In this document: in pieces, positions 34,608-42,903 of the stretch
How the letters are laid out: the number at the start of each line of letters is the position of its first letter
How positions within the stretch are numbered: position 1 is the first letter of the stretch
Assembly: GCF_000685095.1 (NCBI RefSeq)
Contig: NZ_BAYE01000001.1
Span: 310,001-374,000, forward strand
Origin: Paraburkholderia caledonica NBRC 102488
Lineage (GTDB): Bacteria > Pseudomonadota > Gammaproteobacteria > Burkholderiales > Burkholderiaceae
Length of the DNA stretch: 64,000 nucleotides
Direction of reading: 5' to 3'
Notes under the pieces: model-generated
Database searches by the model: none
What the model was told of the DNA's origin: nothing
What the model saw: only the letters and a program-made list of their open reading frames with translations
Program-made: the position numbers and the translations under genes

Positions 34608-35831
34608 TCAGTGCGCCGCCCACTGGATGGTCGAAATGTCGATGCCGTCCTGATGCATTTCCCACAGCGGCGACAGATCGCGCAGCTTCGAAATTTTCGT
34701 CTTCAGCAGATTGATCACGTAGTCGACGTCCTGCTCGGTCGTGAAGCGGCCCACCGTGAAGCGGATCGAGCTGTGCGCGAGTTCGTCGTTACGGCCGAGC
34801 GCGCGCAGCACATACGACGGTTCCAGCGAAGCCGACGTACACGCCGAGCCCGACGACACCGCCACGTCCTTCACCGCCATGATCAGCGATTCGCCTTCGA
34901 CGAAATTGAAGCTGATGTTCAGGTTGTGCGGCACACGCTTTTCCATGTCGCCGTTCACATACACTTCTTCGATTTCCGACAGGCCGCGCAGCAAGCGGTC
35001 GCGCAGCATGCGAATGCGCTCGTTTTCCGTTGCGATTTCTTCCCGCGCGAGTCGGAACGCTTCGCCCATGCCGACGATCTGGTGAGTTGCCAGCGTGCCC
35101 GAACGCATGCCGCGCTCGTGACCGCCGCCGTGCATTTGCGCTTCAATACGCACACGCGGTTTGCGGCGCACGTACAACGCGCCGATGCCCTTCGGGCCAT
35201 AAGTCTTGTGCGCCGAGAACGACATGAGGTCGACCTTCAGCTTTTGCAGATCGATCTCGATCTTGCCGGTGGCTTGCGCCGCGTCCACGTGAAAAATGAT
35301 GCCTTTTTCACGGGTGATCTCGCCGATTGCCTCGATGTCCTGAATCACGCCGATCTCGTTGTTCACGGACATGATCGACACGAGAATCGTGTCCGGGCGA
35401 ATCGCCGCCTTGAACTTTTCGAGGTCGATCAGACCGTCGTCCTTCACATCCAGATACGTAACTTCGAAGCCTTCACGCTCAAGTTCGCGGCAGGTGTCGA
35501 GCACGGCCTTGTGCTCGGTCTTCACCGTGATGATGTGCTTGCCTTTGCTCTTGTAGAAGTGCGCTGCACCCTTGATCGCGAGGTTGTCCGACTCGGTTGC
35601 GCCCGAGGTCCAGATGATTTCGCGCGGGTCTGCGTTGACCAGCGCCGCGACGTTCTCGCGCGCTTCTTCGACTGCGCGCTCCGCCGTCCAGCCATACGAG
35701 TGGCTGCGCGATGCGGGGTTACCGAACTGCTCGCGCAGATACGGAATCATCTTGTCCACCACGCGCGGGTCGACCGGGGTCGTGGCGCTGTAGTCCATGT
35801 AAATGGGCAGGTGGGGAATGTCGTTGTTCAT
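34608..35831 (-). CDS. iscS: Cysteine desulfurase IscS
   Basis: PLP enzyme that takes sulfur from cysteine for Fe-S clusters, thiolated tRNA and cofactors. The 407 residues show [11 protein letters not shown], the PLP-binding Lys in [10 protein letters not shown] and the persulfide-carrying Cys in [10 protein letters not shown] near 330. Length and motifs match group I (IscS) rather than SufS. It lies 72 bp downstream of iscR. Confidence 0.98.
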   Translation of the reverse strand: MNNDIPHLPIYMDYSATTPVDPRVVDKMIPYLREQFGNPASRSHSYGWTAERAVEEARENVAALVNADPREIIWTSGATESDNLAIKGAAHFYKSKGKHIITVKTEHKAVLDTCRELEREGFEVTYLDVKDDGLIDLEKFKAAIRPDTILVSIMSVNNEIGVIQDIEAIGEITREKGIIFHVDAAQATGKIEIDLQKLKVDLMSFSAHKTYGPKGIGALYVRRKPRVRIEAQMHGGGHERGMRSGTLATHQIVGMGEAFRLAREEIATENERIRMLRDRLLRGLSEIEEVYVNGDMEKRVPHNLNISFNFVEGESLIMAVKDVAVSSGSACTSASLEPSYVLRALGRNDELAHSSIRFTVGRFTTEQDVDYVINLLKTKISKLRDLSPLWEMHQDGIDISTIQWAAH

Positions 35832-35903
35832 CTATCGCTCCGGGGACGTCGTGTGCTCTGGCTTCTGAATTCGCTATGGGCTGCGGTGATGTCGTGCCGC
35901 GCC

Positions 35904-36434
35904 TCAGGAACCGGCCATGTTGAAAACGGAATTGGGCCCTTTCGGCGCCACGCGGACCGGCTCGACCGCCGGCGCCTCGCTGCGCCTGTCGCGCAGGACG
36001 GCCGGGGCGCCTTCGCGCGAACGCTGCTGATCGACCAGATCTTTCAGGGAGACCGAATCCAGGTACTCGACCATTTTCTGGTTCAGCGTGGACCACAGCT
36101 CGTGGGTCATGCAGTGACCGTCGTGCTGTTTCGTGCCCTCGCACGAGCCCTTGCCGCCGCATTGCGTGGCGTCGAGCGGCTCGTCCACCGCGATGATGAT
36201 GTCGGCCACGGTCACGTCTTCAGCACGGCGGGCAAGGTTATAGCCGCCGCCCGGTCCGCGCACGGACTCGACGATTTCATGACGACGCAGCTTGCCAAAG
36301 AGCTGCTCGAGGTATGACAGGGAGATATGCTGGCGCTGGCTGATACCCGCAAGCGTCACCGGGCCCTGCTCCTGGCGCAACGCCAGGTCAATCATCGCCG
36401 TGACGGCGAAACGGCCTTTCGTGGTGAGTCTCAT
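35904..36434 (-). CDS. iscR: Rrf2-family Fe-S regulator IscR
   Basis: A 176-residue [2Fe-2S] transcription factor that represses its own operon when cluster supply is adequate. The winged helix opens MRLTTKGRFAVTAMIDLA; the recognition region is SLSYLEQLFGKLRRHEIVESVRGPGGGY. Ligand candidates are Cys92, Cys98, Cys108 and His111. Compared with E. coli (C92, C98, C104, H107) four residues are inserted between the second and third cysteine. Two predicted IscR sites lie directly upstream. Confidence 0.97.
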   Translation of the reverse strand: MRLTTKGRFAVTAMIDLALRQEQGPVTLAGISQRQHISLSYLEQLFGKLRRHEIVESVRGPGGGYNLARRAEDVTVADIIIAVDEPLDATQCGGKGSCEGTKQHDGHCMTHELWSTLNQKMVEYLDSVSLKDLVDQQRSREGAPAVLRDRRSEAPAVEPVRVAPKGPNSVFNMAGS

Positions 36435-36451
36435 ATGTATGGGGAACCGCT

Positions 36452-36503
36452 ATTCTCGACAAGTTTTGTCAAGTATAAATACATGAGCGATTTAGTCAAG
36501 TAT
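36452..36503 (-). promoter_or_regulatory. iscR: iscR promoter with two type-1 IscR boxes
   Basis: On the minus strand a -35 TTGACT (36494-36499) and a -10 TATACT (36472-36477) are spaced by 16 bp. Two 25-bp elements fit the type-1 IscR pattern (ATAxYYGACT...GTAT): one at 36479-36503 over the -35 box, starting ATACTTGACTAAATC, and one at 36452-36476 just past the -10, starting ATACTTGACAAAACTTGTC. This mirrors the doubled sites of E. coli iscR. Confidence 0.82.
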
Positions 36504-36568
36504 CCCTATCGCAATTTGGGTCATTCGCTTAATTGTCAGCGCGCCTTTAGCCAACCGCCGACCGCGGT

Positions 36569-37066
36569 CTAACCGATCAATTGGGGACGCAGCGCCGCGA
36601 TAAGGCCTCGGCATGCTGCCTCGCATTGATCGAGAACCTGCTCGAAGCCTTCTGCTCCGCCGAAATACGGATCGACAACCTCGCGTGAGCCGCCCCAGCG
36701 TGCGTCGGTTTCAGGCACGAACTCCATCAGCAGACGAATCTTGTCGCGTTGATCCGGCGGGCAGACCTGGCGCAGCGCGGCCACGTTCTTGTCGTCCATC
36801 GCGATCAGCAGATCGAAGCGATCAAAGTCGATCCCGGCGATCTGCCGGCCGCGCAACGCGGCGAGATCGTAGCCCCGGCCACGCGCCGCGTGCTGCGCGC
36901 GCTCGTCCGGTGGCTGGCCGATGTGCCAATCGCCTGTTCCCGCCGAGTCGATCAGGAGGCGTTCGCCAAGCTTCGCCTCTTCGACGAGACGGCGCATCAC
37001 GCCCTCTGCGGTGGGCGAACGACAGATGTTGCCGAGACAGACAAAGCAGATAGACACAGTTTTCAT
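36569..37066 (-). CDS. Low-molecular-weight protein-tyrosine phosphatase
   Basis: A 165-residue phosphatase with the P-loop CLGNICRSP (nucleophile Cys in VCLGNICRS) near the N-terminus and the general-acid motif VVDPYFGG near the C-terminus. Start at 37066 (MKTVSICF) is the usual one; a GTG at 37090 gives a Lys-rich extension. It stands upstream of iscR on the same strand, a neighbour pair often seen in betaproteobacteria. It could act on a tyrosine kinase or on arginine-phosphate; no kinase gene is in the window. Confidence 0.9.
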   Translation of the reverse strand: MKTVSICFVCLGNICRSPTAEGVMRRLVEEAKLGERLLIDSAGTGDWHIGQPPDERAQHAARGRGYDLAALRGRQIAGIDFDRFDLLIAMDDKNVAALRQVCPPDQRDKIRLLMEFVPETDARWGGSREVVDPYFGGAEGFEQVLDQCEAACRGLIAALRPQLIG

Positions 37067-37262
37067 CAGCGGCTTCTTCTGACGCTTCACAGCGCACTAG
37101 TAGTACAACTCCGCGGCAACGGCACCGGCCCGCAAAACGTCGTCCACGCGGGCTTAGCAGATGAAACGCGACGCCTACCGCACGGTGCGGCGATTATACA
37201 AAGCCCCGCCGAATCTCGCCCGCCGCCTAACGCTCGATCCGGCCGACCGGTCGCTCGCTAGT

Positions 37263-37502
37263 TCAGGAGGCCTGTGGCCGCGGCAACGCCGTCACGGCGC
37301 GCAACGGCTTGGCCGGCAACGAGGATGTGTCGTCGATCATGCCGTACGAGACGGCGCGTGCGAGTTCCGCGGTCAGCCGGTCGGCGGCAAGGGGCGCCTG
37401 TGAACCACGCGAAGCCATGTCACCGCAAATTTGCAAATACGCTACCCCCGCCAGCGCGAGGACGATTGCGAGAGGCCAATACACCGCTATTGTCTTTTTC
37501 AT
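37263..37502 (-). CDS. Small membrane-anchored or secreted protein, unknown
   Basis: A 79-residue reading frame starting MKKTIAVYWPLAIVLALAGVAYLQICGDM, a textbook signal anchor or signal peptide. A possible ribosome binding site (GGAAG) lies about 12 bases upstream. The mature part is short, with no known motif. I do not recognise a family. It is probably real because of the clean signal and atypical isolation, but could be a chance frame. Confidence 0.5.
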   Translation of the reverse strand: MKKTIAVYWPLAIVLALAGVAYLQICGDMASRGSQAPLAADRLTAELARAVSYGMIDDTSSLPAKPLRAVTALPRPQAS

Positions 37503-37769
37503 GATGTCGTTCTTCCGAAGTGGCTCGCGAGTTCAATGCTCACTATGCCCATCACGAATCCTATAGAAAGAGGCAATCGAGAAAAACCCGCCTCTGCGCG
37601 ATACAGCGTTGCGTGTAATGGAACAGTGCAGCGACGTGACTGCCGGCAGCGCCATGTCTGGTCGTGCCTGGCACGGAACTTAACTCCTTACAAAAGCATA
37701 CAAAGCGAGCGAGACAGACGGTCATAATTGCGGTCTCATAGACATGAAACCTCTTGGCTCGGACTTGAA

Positions 37770-38285
37770 ATGAAACGCTTTGCACCCCTCGGCGCTGTCG
37801 CCGTTGCCGCCCTTCTGGGCGGCTGCGCCGTGTATCCGGACGGCACTCCGATGTACAGCAACGGCTACAGCACCTACGACGGTTACGACGGCTACGGCGC
37901 GCCTGTCCCGCCACAGACCAACGTCTACATGGGATACAGCAACTACTACGGCCCGGGTTATTACGACGGCCCCGGGCGCTACTACGGGCCGGGACCGCGA
38001 TATCGCGGCTATCCGGGACGTCCATACCACGACGGCGACAACGGCAATCACGGCGGCAACGGTGGATGGCACGGGCAGCCTGGCGGCGGATCGCCGCCGC
38101 AAGGGGCGGCCGCCGGTCCGCGCGGACCGAGTGGGTCGAATGCGCCGCGGCCCGCCGCCGCGCCCCCGCCGCCAGCACCGACGCAACAGGCAGGAGGCGG
38201 AGGTGGAGGCGGCCATGGCAACGGCGGCGGAGCGGTGCCGGGAGGAGTTCCGAGTCACCGGTCGAGCGGGATGACAGAGCACTAA
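37770..38285 (+). CDS. Gly/Tyr/Pro-rich lipoprotein, unknown
   Basis: A 171-residue lipoprotein (MKRFAPLGAVAVAALLGGCAVY; lipobox LGGC, Cys19). The mature part starts with Tyr/Gly/Asp repeats (TYDGYDGYGAP, NYYGPGYYDGPGRYYGPG) and ends in a Pro/Gly/Ala-rich tail with a run of glycines. Such low-complexity exported proteins are common in Burkholderia and have no assigned role. No partner gene is close: the next plus-strand gene is 2.5 kb away. Confidence 0.68.
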   Translation: MKRFAPLGAVAVAALLGGCAVYPDGTPMYSNGYSTYDGYDGYGAPVPPQTNVYMGYSNYYGPGYYDGPGRYYGPGPRYRGYPGRPYHDGDNGNHGGNGGWHGQPGGGSPPQGAAAGPRGPSGSNAPRPAAAPPPPAPTQQAGGGGGGGHGNGGGAVPGGVPSHRSSGMTEH

Positions 38286-38484
38286 ATGGCGTTTGAGCGC
38301 CCCCGGCGATGTGCAAGAAGCACGTACAGCGTACTTGTCAGGGGCCTCCGTGCACGGTGATTCGCTGCCGCGCAGTTGACGCAGGCCTGCGGGAACGCGC
38401 ACCTCGCTGACTCAGTAACTACTGCCACGATGGCTGCGCCCCGTTATCCGCGTTACAGCGGGACGCGAAGCGCGCTCACCGGAA

Positions 38485-39900
38485 TTAGCCGATATGACTG
38501 CGCTGCGCGGCGTACAACTCCCTGAACGTGCGGCCCACGGGCGCAGGCATATCACGGGTGTCGGTCCAGCCGGCGCCGGCTAGCGGCAACTTTGCGATCG
38601 ACCGATTGCTTCCGCCGAGGCGCTCCAGCACGCGCACGGCGAGCTTCGTGACAAGCGCATACATTCCGGGATGCAGCGCCATAAAGCCCCACACGGCCAT
38701 GCCCGCGCGCTCCTTCCACGGACGCAGGTGCCGCTCCACCTGCTTTTCCCGCAGCTTTCGCAGCAGATCGGACAAAGGAATGCCGACCGGGCACACGCTA
38801 TTGCACTCGCCACACAGGGTGGCGGCCTGCGGCAGATCCAGTGCCTTGTCGAGACCGACGTAACTCGGCGTCAGGACCGAGCCCATGGGTCCCGGATACA
38901 CCCAGCCGTACGCGTGTCCGCCCACTTTCTGATACACCGGACAATGGTTCATGCACGCGCCGCAGCGAATGCAGCGAAGCATCTCCTGAAAATCGCCGCC
39001 GATCAGCCCCGTGCGCCCGCCGTCGACGAGCACTACATACATGTGCTCCGGCCCGTCCTGATCGCCCTCGCCTCGCGGTCCGGTCAGGAGGGAAAAGTAA
39101 TTCGACGTGGTCTGACCGGTTGCAGAGCGCGGCAGCAGACGCATGGCCGTGGCGAGGTCTTCGAGTGTGGGCAATACCTTCTCGATGCCGGTTACGGCCA
39201 CATGCACGCGCGGCATGACGGTGCACATGCCTTCGTTCCCCTCGTTCGTAACGAGCACGACCGAGCCGGTTTCCGCGATCACGAAGTTGCCGCCCGTCAC
39301 GCCCATGTCCGCGCTCAGGAAGTGCGGACGTAGCACCTGTCGTGCTTCGAGCGTCATGTCGGGAATTTCGGTGAGGCGCGGCCGGCCATGTGTTTTGGCG
39401 AAGAGGTCGGCGATCTCGTCTTTATCCTTATGCACGACCGGCGCGATGATGTGGCTCGGTGGCTCATTGCCGTTGATCTGGAGAATGTATTCGCCGAGAT
39501 CGGTTTCAATGGACTGCACGCCCATTTGTCCGAGCACTTCGTTCAGGCGCATTTCTTCGGTGACCATCGACTTCGTCTTGATCACCTTTTTCACATCGTG
39601 CCGGCGTGCAATGTCGCCGACGAGCCTCGCCGCCTCCTGAGTGGTCTCCGCGAAGAGCACCTTGACGCCCCGCCGGGTCGCCTCGCGCTCGAAGGTTTCC
39701 AGCCACACGTCGAGGTTTTCGAGCGCGCGATTGCGACGTTCCTTGAGCGCCGCGCGCGTGGCGGCGAAGTCGATTGCCGTCATCGCGACGGCGCGGGCGG
39801 AAACGAACTTGGTGGACAACTTGGTCAGGTTCTGCTGCAACCGCTGGTCCGCGAGTTTCTGACCGGCGCGCGCCTTGAACTGCATGGACTGGACTTGCAT
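38485..39900 (-). CDS. lutB: LutB-type lactate utilisation iron-sulfur protein
   Basis: A 471-residue protein of the LutB/YkgF family. The N-terminal LUD-like domain (about 60-290) is followed by two 4Fe-4S binding clusters, CIRCGACMNHCPVYQ and CGECNSVCPVGIP. Start 39900 is supported by GGGGA upstream; lutA ends 10 bp before it. LutABC together oxidise L-lactate to pyruvate. No lutC is found next to it: the frame after lutB ends in a 200-bp gap before an unrelated plus-strand gene. Confidence 0.93.
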   Translation of the reverse strand: MQVQSMQFKARAGQKLADQRLQQNLTKLSTKFVSARAVAMTAIDFAATRAALKERRNRALENLDVWLETFEREATRRGVKVLFAETTQEAARLVGDIARRHDVKKVIKTKSMVTEEMRLNEVLGQMGVQSIETDLGEYILQINGNEPPSHIIAPVVHKDKDEIADLFAKTHGRPRLTEIPDMTLEARQVLRPHFLSADMGVTGGNFVIAETGSVVLVTNEGNEGMCTVMPRVHVAVTGIEKVLPTLEDLATAMRLLPRSATGQTTSNYFSLLTGPRGEGDQDGPEHMYVVLVDGGRTGLIGGDFQEMLRCIRCGACMNHCPVYQKVGGHAYGWVYPGPMGSVLTPSYVGLDKALDLPQAATLCGECNSVCPVGIPLSDLLRKLREKQVERHLRPWKERAGMAVWGFMALHPGMYALVTKLAVRVLERLGGSNRSIAKLPLAGAGWTDTRDMPAPVGRTFRELYAAQRSHIG

Positions 39901-39910
39901 GGCGATCCCC

Positions 39911-40633
39911 TTAAACGTCCCCGGCCAGCACTTGCGCGATGTGCAGCACGCGCGTCGCGGTATCGCCGGTGCGCCGCAAACGCCCTTCAATATTGAGCAT
40001 GCAGCCCAGGTCGCCTAGCACGACCGTGCCCGCACCGCTGTCGCGGATATTCGCGCATTTTTCGTCGACGATTGCCGTGGAAATGTCGCCGTACTTGACC
40101 GCAAACGTGCCGCCGAAGCCGCAGCAGTGCTCGCAGCCCTTCATTTCCGTCACCGCCACGCCCGCTTGTGCGAGAAGTTCTCGCGGCTGCGCCTTGACGC
40201 CAAGCTCGCGGAGCCCGGAGCACGAGTCGTGATAGGTAACCGGCCCTCCGAACTCGCCCGGTTGCAATTGCACGTGGGCGACATTCACGAGGAAATCGGT
40301 GAGTTCGAAGACCTTGGCGCGCACCCGGCCGAAGCGGTTCATCAGCTCGGGATCGTCGGCGAAGAGGTCGCCGTAATGCGTGCGGATCATGCCGCCGCAC
40401 GAGCCCGAGGGCACCACCACATAATCGAACTGTTCGAACTCCCGCAAGGTCTTTTCGGCGAGATCGCGGGCAATACGGCGCTCGCCCGAGTTGTACGCGG
40501 GCTGCCCGCAGCATGTCTGCGCCGGTGGGACTACTACTTCAAAACCGGCGCCCTCGATCAGCTTGATTACCGAAAAACCGATTTCGGGCCGCATCAGGTC
40601 GATGAGGCAGGTGACGAACAATCCGACTCGCAT
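39911..40633 (-). CDS. lutA: LutA-type (Fe-S)-binding oxidoreductase subunit
   Basis: A 240-residue protein with two CCG domains, seen as QTCCGQPAYNSGE and EHCCGFGGTFAVKYGDIS, as in LutA/YkgE and GlpC/HdrB-type subunits. Start 40633 (MRVGLFVTCLIDLMRP) has an excellent ribosome binding site (GGGAGGAGGG). It is translated just before lutB (10-bp gap). The divergent IclR-type regulator lies 179 bp upstream. Confidence 0.93.
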   Translation of the reverse strand: MRVGLFVTCLIDLMRPEIGFSVIKLIEGAGFEVVVPPAQTCCGQPAYNSGERRIARDLAEKTLREFEQFDYVVVPSGSCGGMIRTHYGDLFADDPELMNRFGRVRAKVFELTDFLVNVAHVQLQPGEFGGPVTYHDSCSGLRELGVKAQPRELLAQAGVAVTEMKGCEHCCGFGGTFAVKYGDISTAIVDEKCANIRDSGAGTVVLGDLGCMLNIEGRLRRTGDTATRVLHIAQVLAGDV

Positions 40634-40769
40634 GAGCCCTCCTCCCGGAAAACGTCCCTGATTATCCGCTGTTTGGCGGACAATACCAACGCTCGGAAGG
40701 TATGGGACGAAGGCCTCGCCGAATTCGAACAGGTCTTCCAAGTGCGTTCGCTTTTTTCACGATACGAGA

Positions 40770-40800
40770 TACAATCAATTTCCGCTGTTTGACGCGTCAA
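40770..40800 (+). promoter_or_regulatory. Candidate -10 box and palindrome upstream of the IclR gene
   Basis: TACAAT at 40770-40775 may be the -10 box of the regulator gene. A perfect 12-bp palindrome TTGACGCGTCAA (40789-40800) starts 13 bp past it, where it could be an autorepression operator. The lutA start is 137 bp away on the other side. No good -35 is seen. Confidence 0.5.
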
Positions 40801-40812
40801 CTGATTCTTCTT

Positions 40813-41625
40813 ATGAGCGACACGAACCCGGATCCCAAAACTTCGATCCAGGTGATCGAACGCATGATGCGCCTGCTCGACGCACTCGCCGCGCATAGCG
40901 ACCCGGTCAGCCTGAAAGAACTCGCCATCCGCACGCAGCTGCATCCGTCCACCGCGCATCGCATCCTGAACGACATGGTGATGTGCCGGCTGGTCGACCG
41001 GTCCGATCCTGGCACTTACCGGCTCGGCATGCGCCTGCTCGAACTGGGCAACCTGGTGAAAGCGCGCCTGTCGGTGCGAGACGCGGCGCTCACGCCGATG
41101 CGCGAACTGCATCGCGAGACGGGCCAGACGGTTAACCTGTCGGTGCGTCAGGGCGACGAGATCGTCTACATCGAGCGCGCGTATTCGGAGCGTTCCGGTA
41201 TGCAGGTGGTGCGGGCCATTGGCGGACGCGCGCCACTGCATCTCACCTCGGTGGGCAAACTTTTTCTCGCCGCCGACGAATCCACACGCGTGCGCGCCTA
41301 CGCGACACGCACGGGCCTGTCCGGTCACACGCAGAACAGCATCACCGATCTCGCCAAGCTGGAGCGCGAACTGTCGCACGTACGCCAGCAGGCTTGCGCG
41401 CGCGATAACGAAGAACTCGAACTCGGCGTGCGCTGCATCGCGGCGGGTATCTACGACGATACCGGCAAGCTCGTCGCCGGCTTGTCGTTATCCGCACCGG
41501 CCGACCGCCTGCAGGATTCCTGGCTCGGCCAACTCAGCCAGACGGCGCTCGTGATTTCCGAGGCGCTCGGGTATCGGCCACAAGCTTCACAAGGTCATAA
41601 CCACCATCCGGGCTCCCACGCGTAA
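40813..41625 (+). CDS. IclR-family transcriptional regulator
   Basis: A 270-residue IclR-type regulator: N-terminal winged helix with SLKELAIRTQLHPSTAHRIL (about 32-51) and a C-terminal effector domain (GRAPLHLTSVGKLFLA, LELGVRCIAAGIYDDTGKLVAGLSLS). Start 40813 is preferred because MSDTNPDP... aligns with family length, although its ribosome binding site is weak. It is divergent from lutAB and is the obvious candidate to control them; effector unknown. Confidence 0.92.
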   Translation: MSDTNPDPKTSIQVIERMMRLLDALAAHSDPVSLKELAIRTQLHPSTAHRILNDMVMCRLVDRSDPGTYRLGMRLLELGNLVKARLSVRDAALTPMRELHRETGQTVNLSVRQGDEIVYIERAYSERSGMQVVRAIGGRAPLHLTSVGKLFLAADESTRVRAYATRTGLSGHTQNSITDLAKLERELSHVRQQACARDNEELELGVRCIAAGIYDDTGKLVAGLSLSAPADRLQDSWLGQLSQTALVISEALGYRPQASQGHNHHPGSHA

Positions 41626-41649
41626 GGCGAAAACCGTCCGCCGAATGAG

Positions 41650-41678
41650 AAAAGCCCCGCAGCAGTGCGGGGCTTTTT
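41650..41678. terminator. Bidirectional intrinsic terminator
   Basis: AAAGCCCCGC (41651-41660) pairs with GCGGGGCTTT (41667-41676), with T-runs on both strands. It separates the IclR gene from the convergent pbpG. A separate perfect 16-bp palindrome, GGCTGGCCGGCCAGCC, follows at 41689-41704. Confidence 0.9.
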
Positions 41679-41721
41679 AACTTGAGGCGGCTGGCCGGCC
41701 AGCCGGCCGTGCGCAAACAGC

Positions 41722-42903
41722 TCAGGTGCCGGGGCCGCCGGCGTCTGCGCTCGTGATACGCGCCTGGTCGCCGCCGTTGTCGAGCCACGTGCGCAGCCGC
41801 GTCGCATCGGCGAAACGCGAATACTTGCCCGACGAATCGAGCAACACCAGTACCATCGGACGGCCATGAATGTTGGCTTGCATCACGAGGCATTCGCCTG
41901 CTTCGTTGATGAAACCCGTCTTCTGGAGACCGATGTCCCAGGTCGGGTTACGCACGAGTGCGTTAGTGCTGTTGTAGGCCAGCGTCCGCTTGCCCGTGTA
42001 GACCTCATAACTATGATCCGTTGAGAACCTGCGGATCAGCGGATATTGATATGCCGCGTTGACCATCTTCACGAGATCGCGCGCGCTCGACACGTTCTGG
42101 CTCGTCAAACCCGTTGGATTCTCGAAGTGCGTGTCGGTCATGCCGAGTTGCCGCGCCTTTGCGTTCATGGCCGCGAGAAACGCCGGGCGGCCGCCTGGGA
42201 AGTAGCGCGAAAGCGCTGCAGCCGCGCGGTTTTCCGACGCCATCAGCGCGATGTGCAGCATGTCTTCACGCGACAGCACCGAGCCCACGGACAGGCGCGA
42301 GCCAGTGTTCTTCTCGTAATCGCGGTCTTCGTCCGTGACTTCGAGTTGATCGGTCATCGGTTCTTTCGAATCGAGCACGACCATGGCGGTCATCAGCTTG
42401 GTGATGGACGCAATCGGCACCACGGCGCGCGAATTCTTGTCGAAGAGCGGCTCGCCCGTGTTCTGATCGACCACGTACGCGACGCTCGAGCGCAGCATCA
42501 GCGCGTCCGGCGTTTCGTGCAGCCCGAATGCCTGGCCGACGGTCGGCTGCCGCGGCTCATACGCGACGCGCCGCACTACCGAGCGATGACGTCCGTTCGA
42601 CGTATAAGTCACACGCTTGCGCTTGACGCTCGCGCGGGGCGCGTCGTCGTCGACGGCTGCGGTCTTCGCCACCGCGTCTTTGCCCGCTTTAGCCGCCTTG
42701 CTGGACACCTTGGCGGTGGCGGCCGGCCTGGTCGCGGCTTTTGCGTGTTTCGAGGTTTTTGCAGATGCAGCAGGCGTAGCGGCGAAAGTGCTCACCGGGG
42801 CGCCAAGCGCGGCCGCGAGGACCATGGAGGCGGCCACCGACAGCGCGGTGCTGCGCGCCGCGCCGTGGATCACTTTCAGCGACGAAAACATGTCGGTTTT
42901 CAT
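41722..42903 (-). CDS. pbpG: D-alanyl-D-alanine endopeptidase (PBP7/8-type, peptidase S11)
   Basis: A 393-residue peptidoglycan endopeptidase exported by a signal peptide (hydrophobic stretch about 17-42). Penicillin-binding motifs are SxxK (SITKL), SxN (SEN) and KTG (LQKTGFI). Between the signal and the catalytic domain lies a Lys/Ala-rich, charged linker of about 80 residues that is absent from E. coli PbpG. Start 42903 (MKTDMFSSL) is preferred over the ATG at 42939 because it gives a normal signal peptide. Confidence 0.92.
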   Translation of the reverse strand: MKTDMFSSLKVIHGAARSTALSVAASMVLAAALGAPVSTFAATPAASAKTSKHAKAATRPAATAKVSSKAAKAGKDAVAKTAAVDDDAPRASVKRKRVTYTSNGRHRSVVRRVAYEPRQPTVGQAFGLHETPDALMLRSSVAYVVDQNTGEPLFDKNSRAVVPIASITKLMTAMVVLDSKEPMTDQLEVTDEDRDYEKNTGSRLSVGSVLSREDMLHIALMASENRAAAALSRYFPGGRPAFLAAMNAKARQLGMTDTHFENPTGLTSQNVSSARDLVKMVNAAYQYPLIRRFSTDHSYEVYTGKRTLAYNSTNALVRNPTWDIGLQKTGFINEAGECLVMQANIHGRPMVLVLLDSSGKYSRFADATRLRTWLDNGGDQARITSADAGGPGT

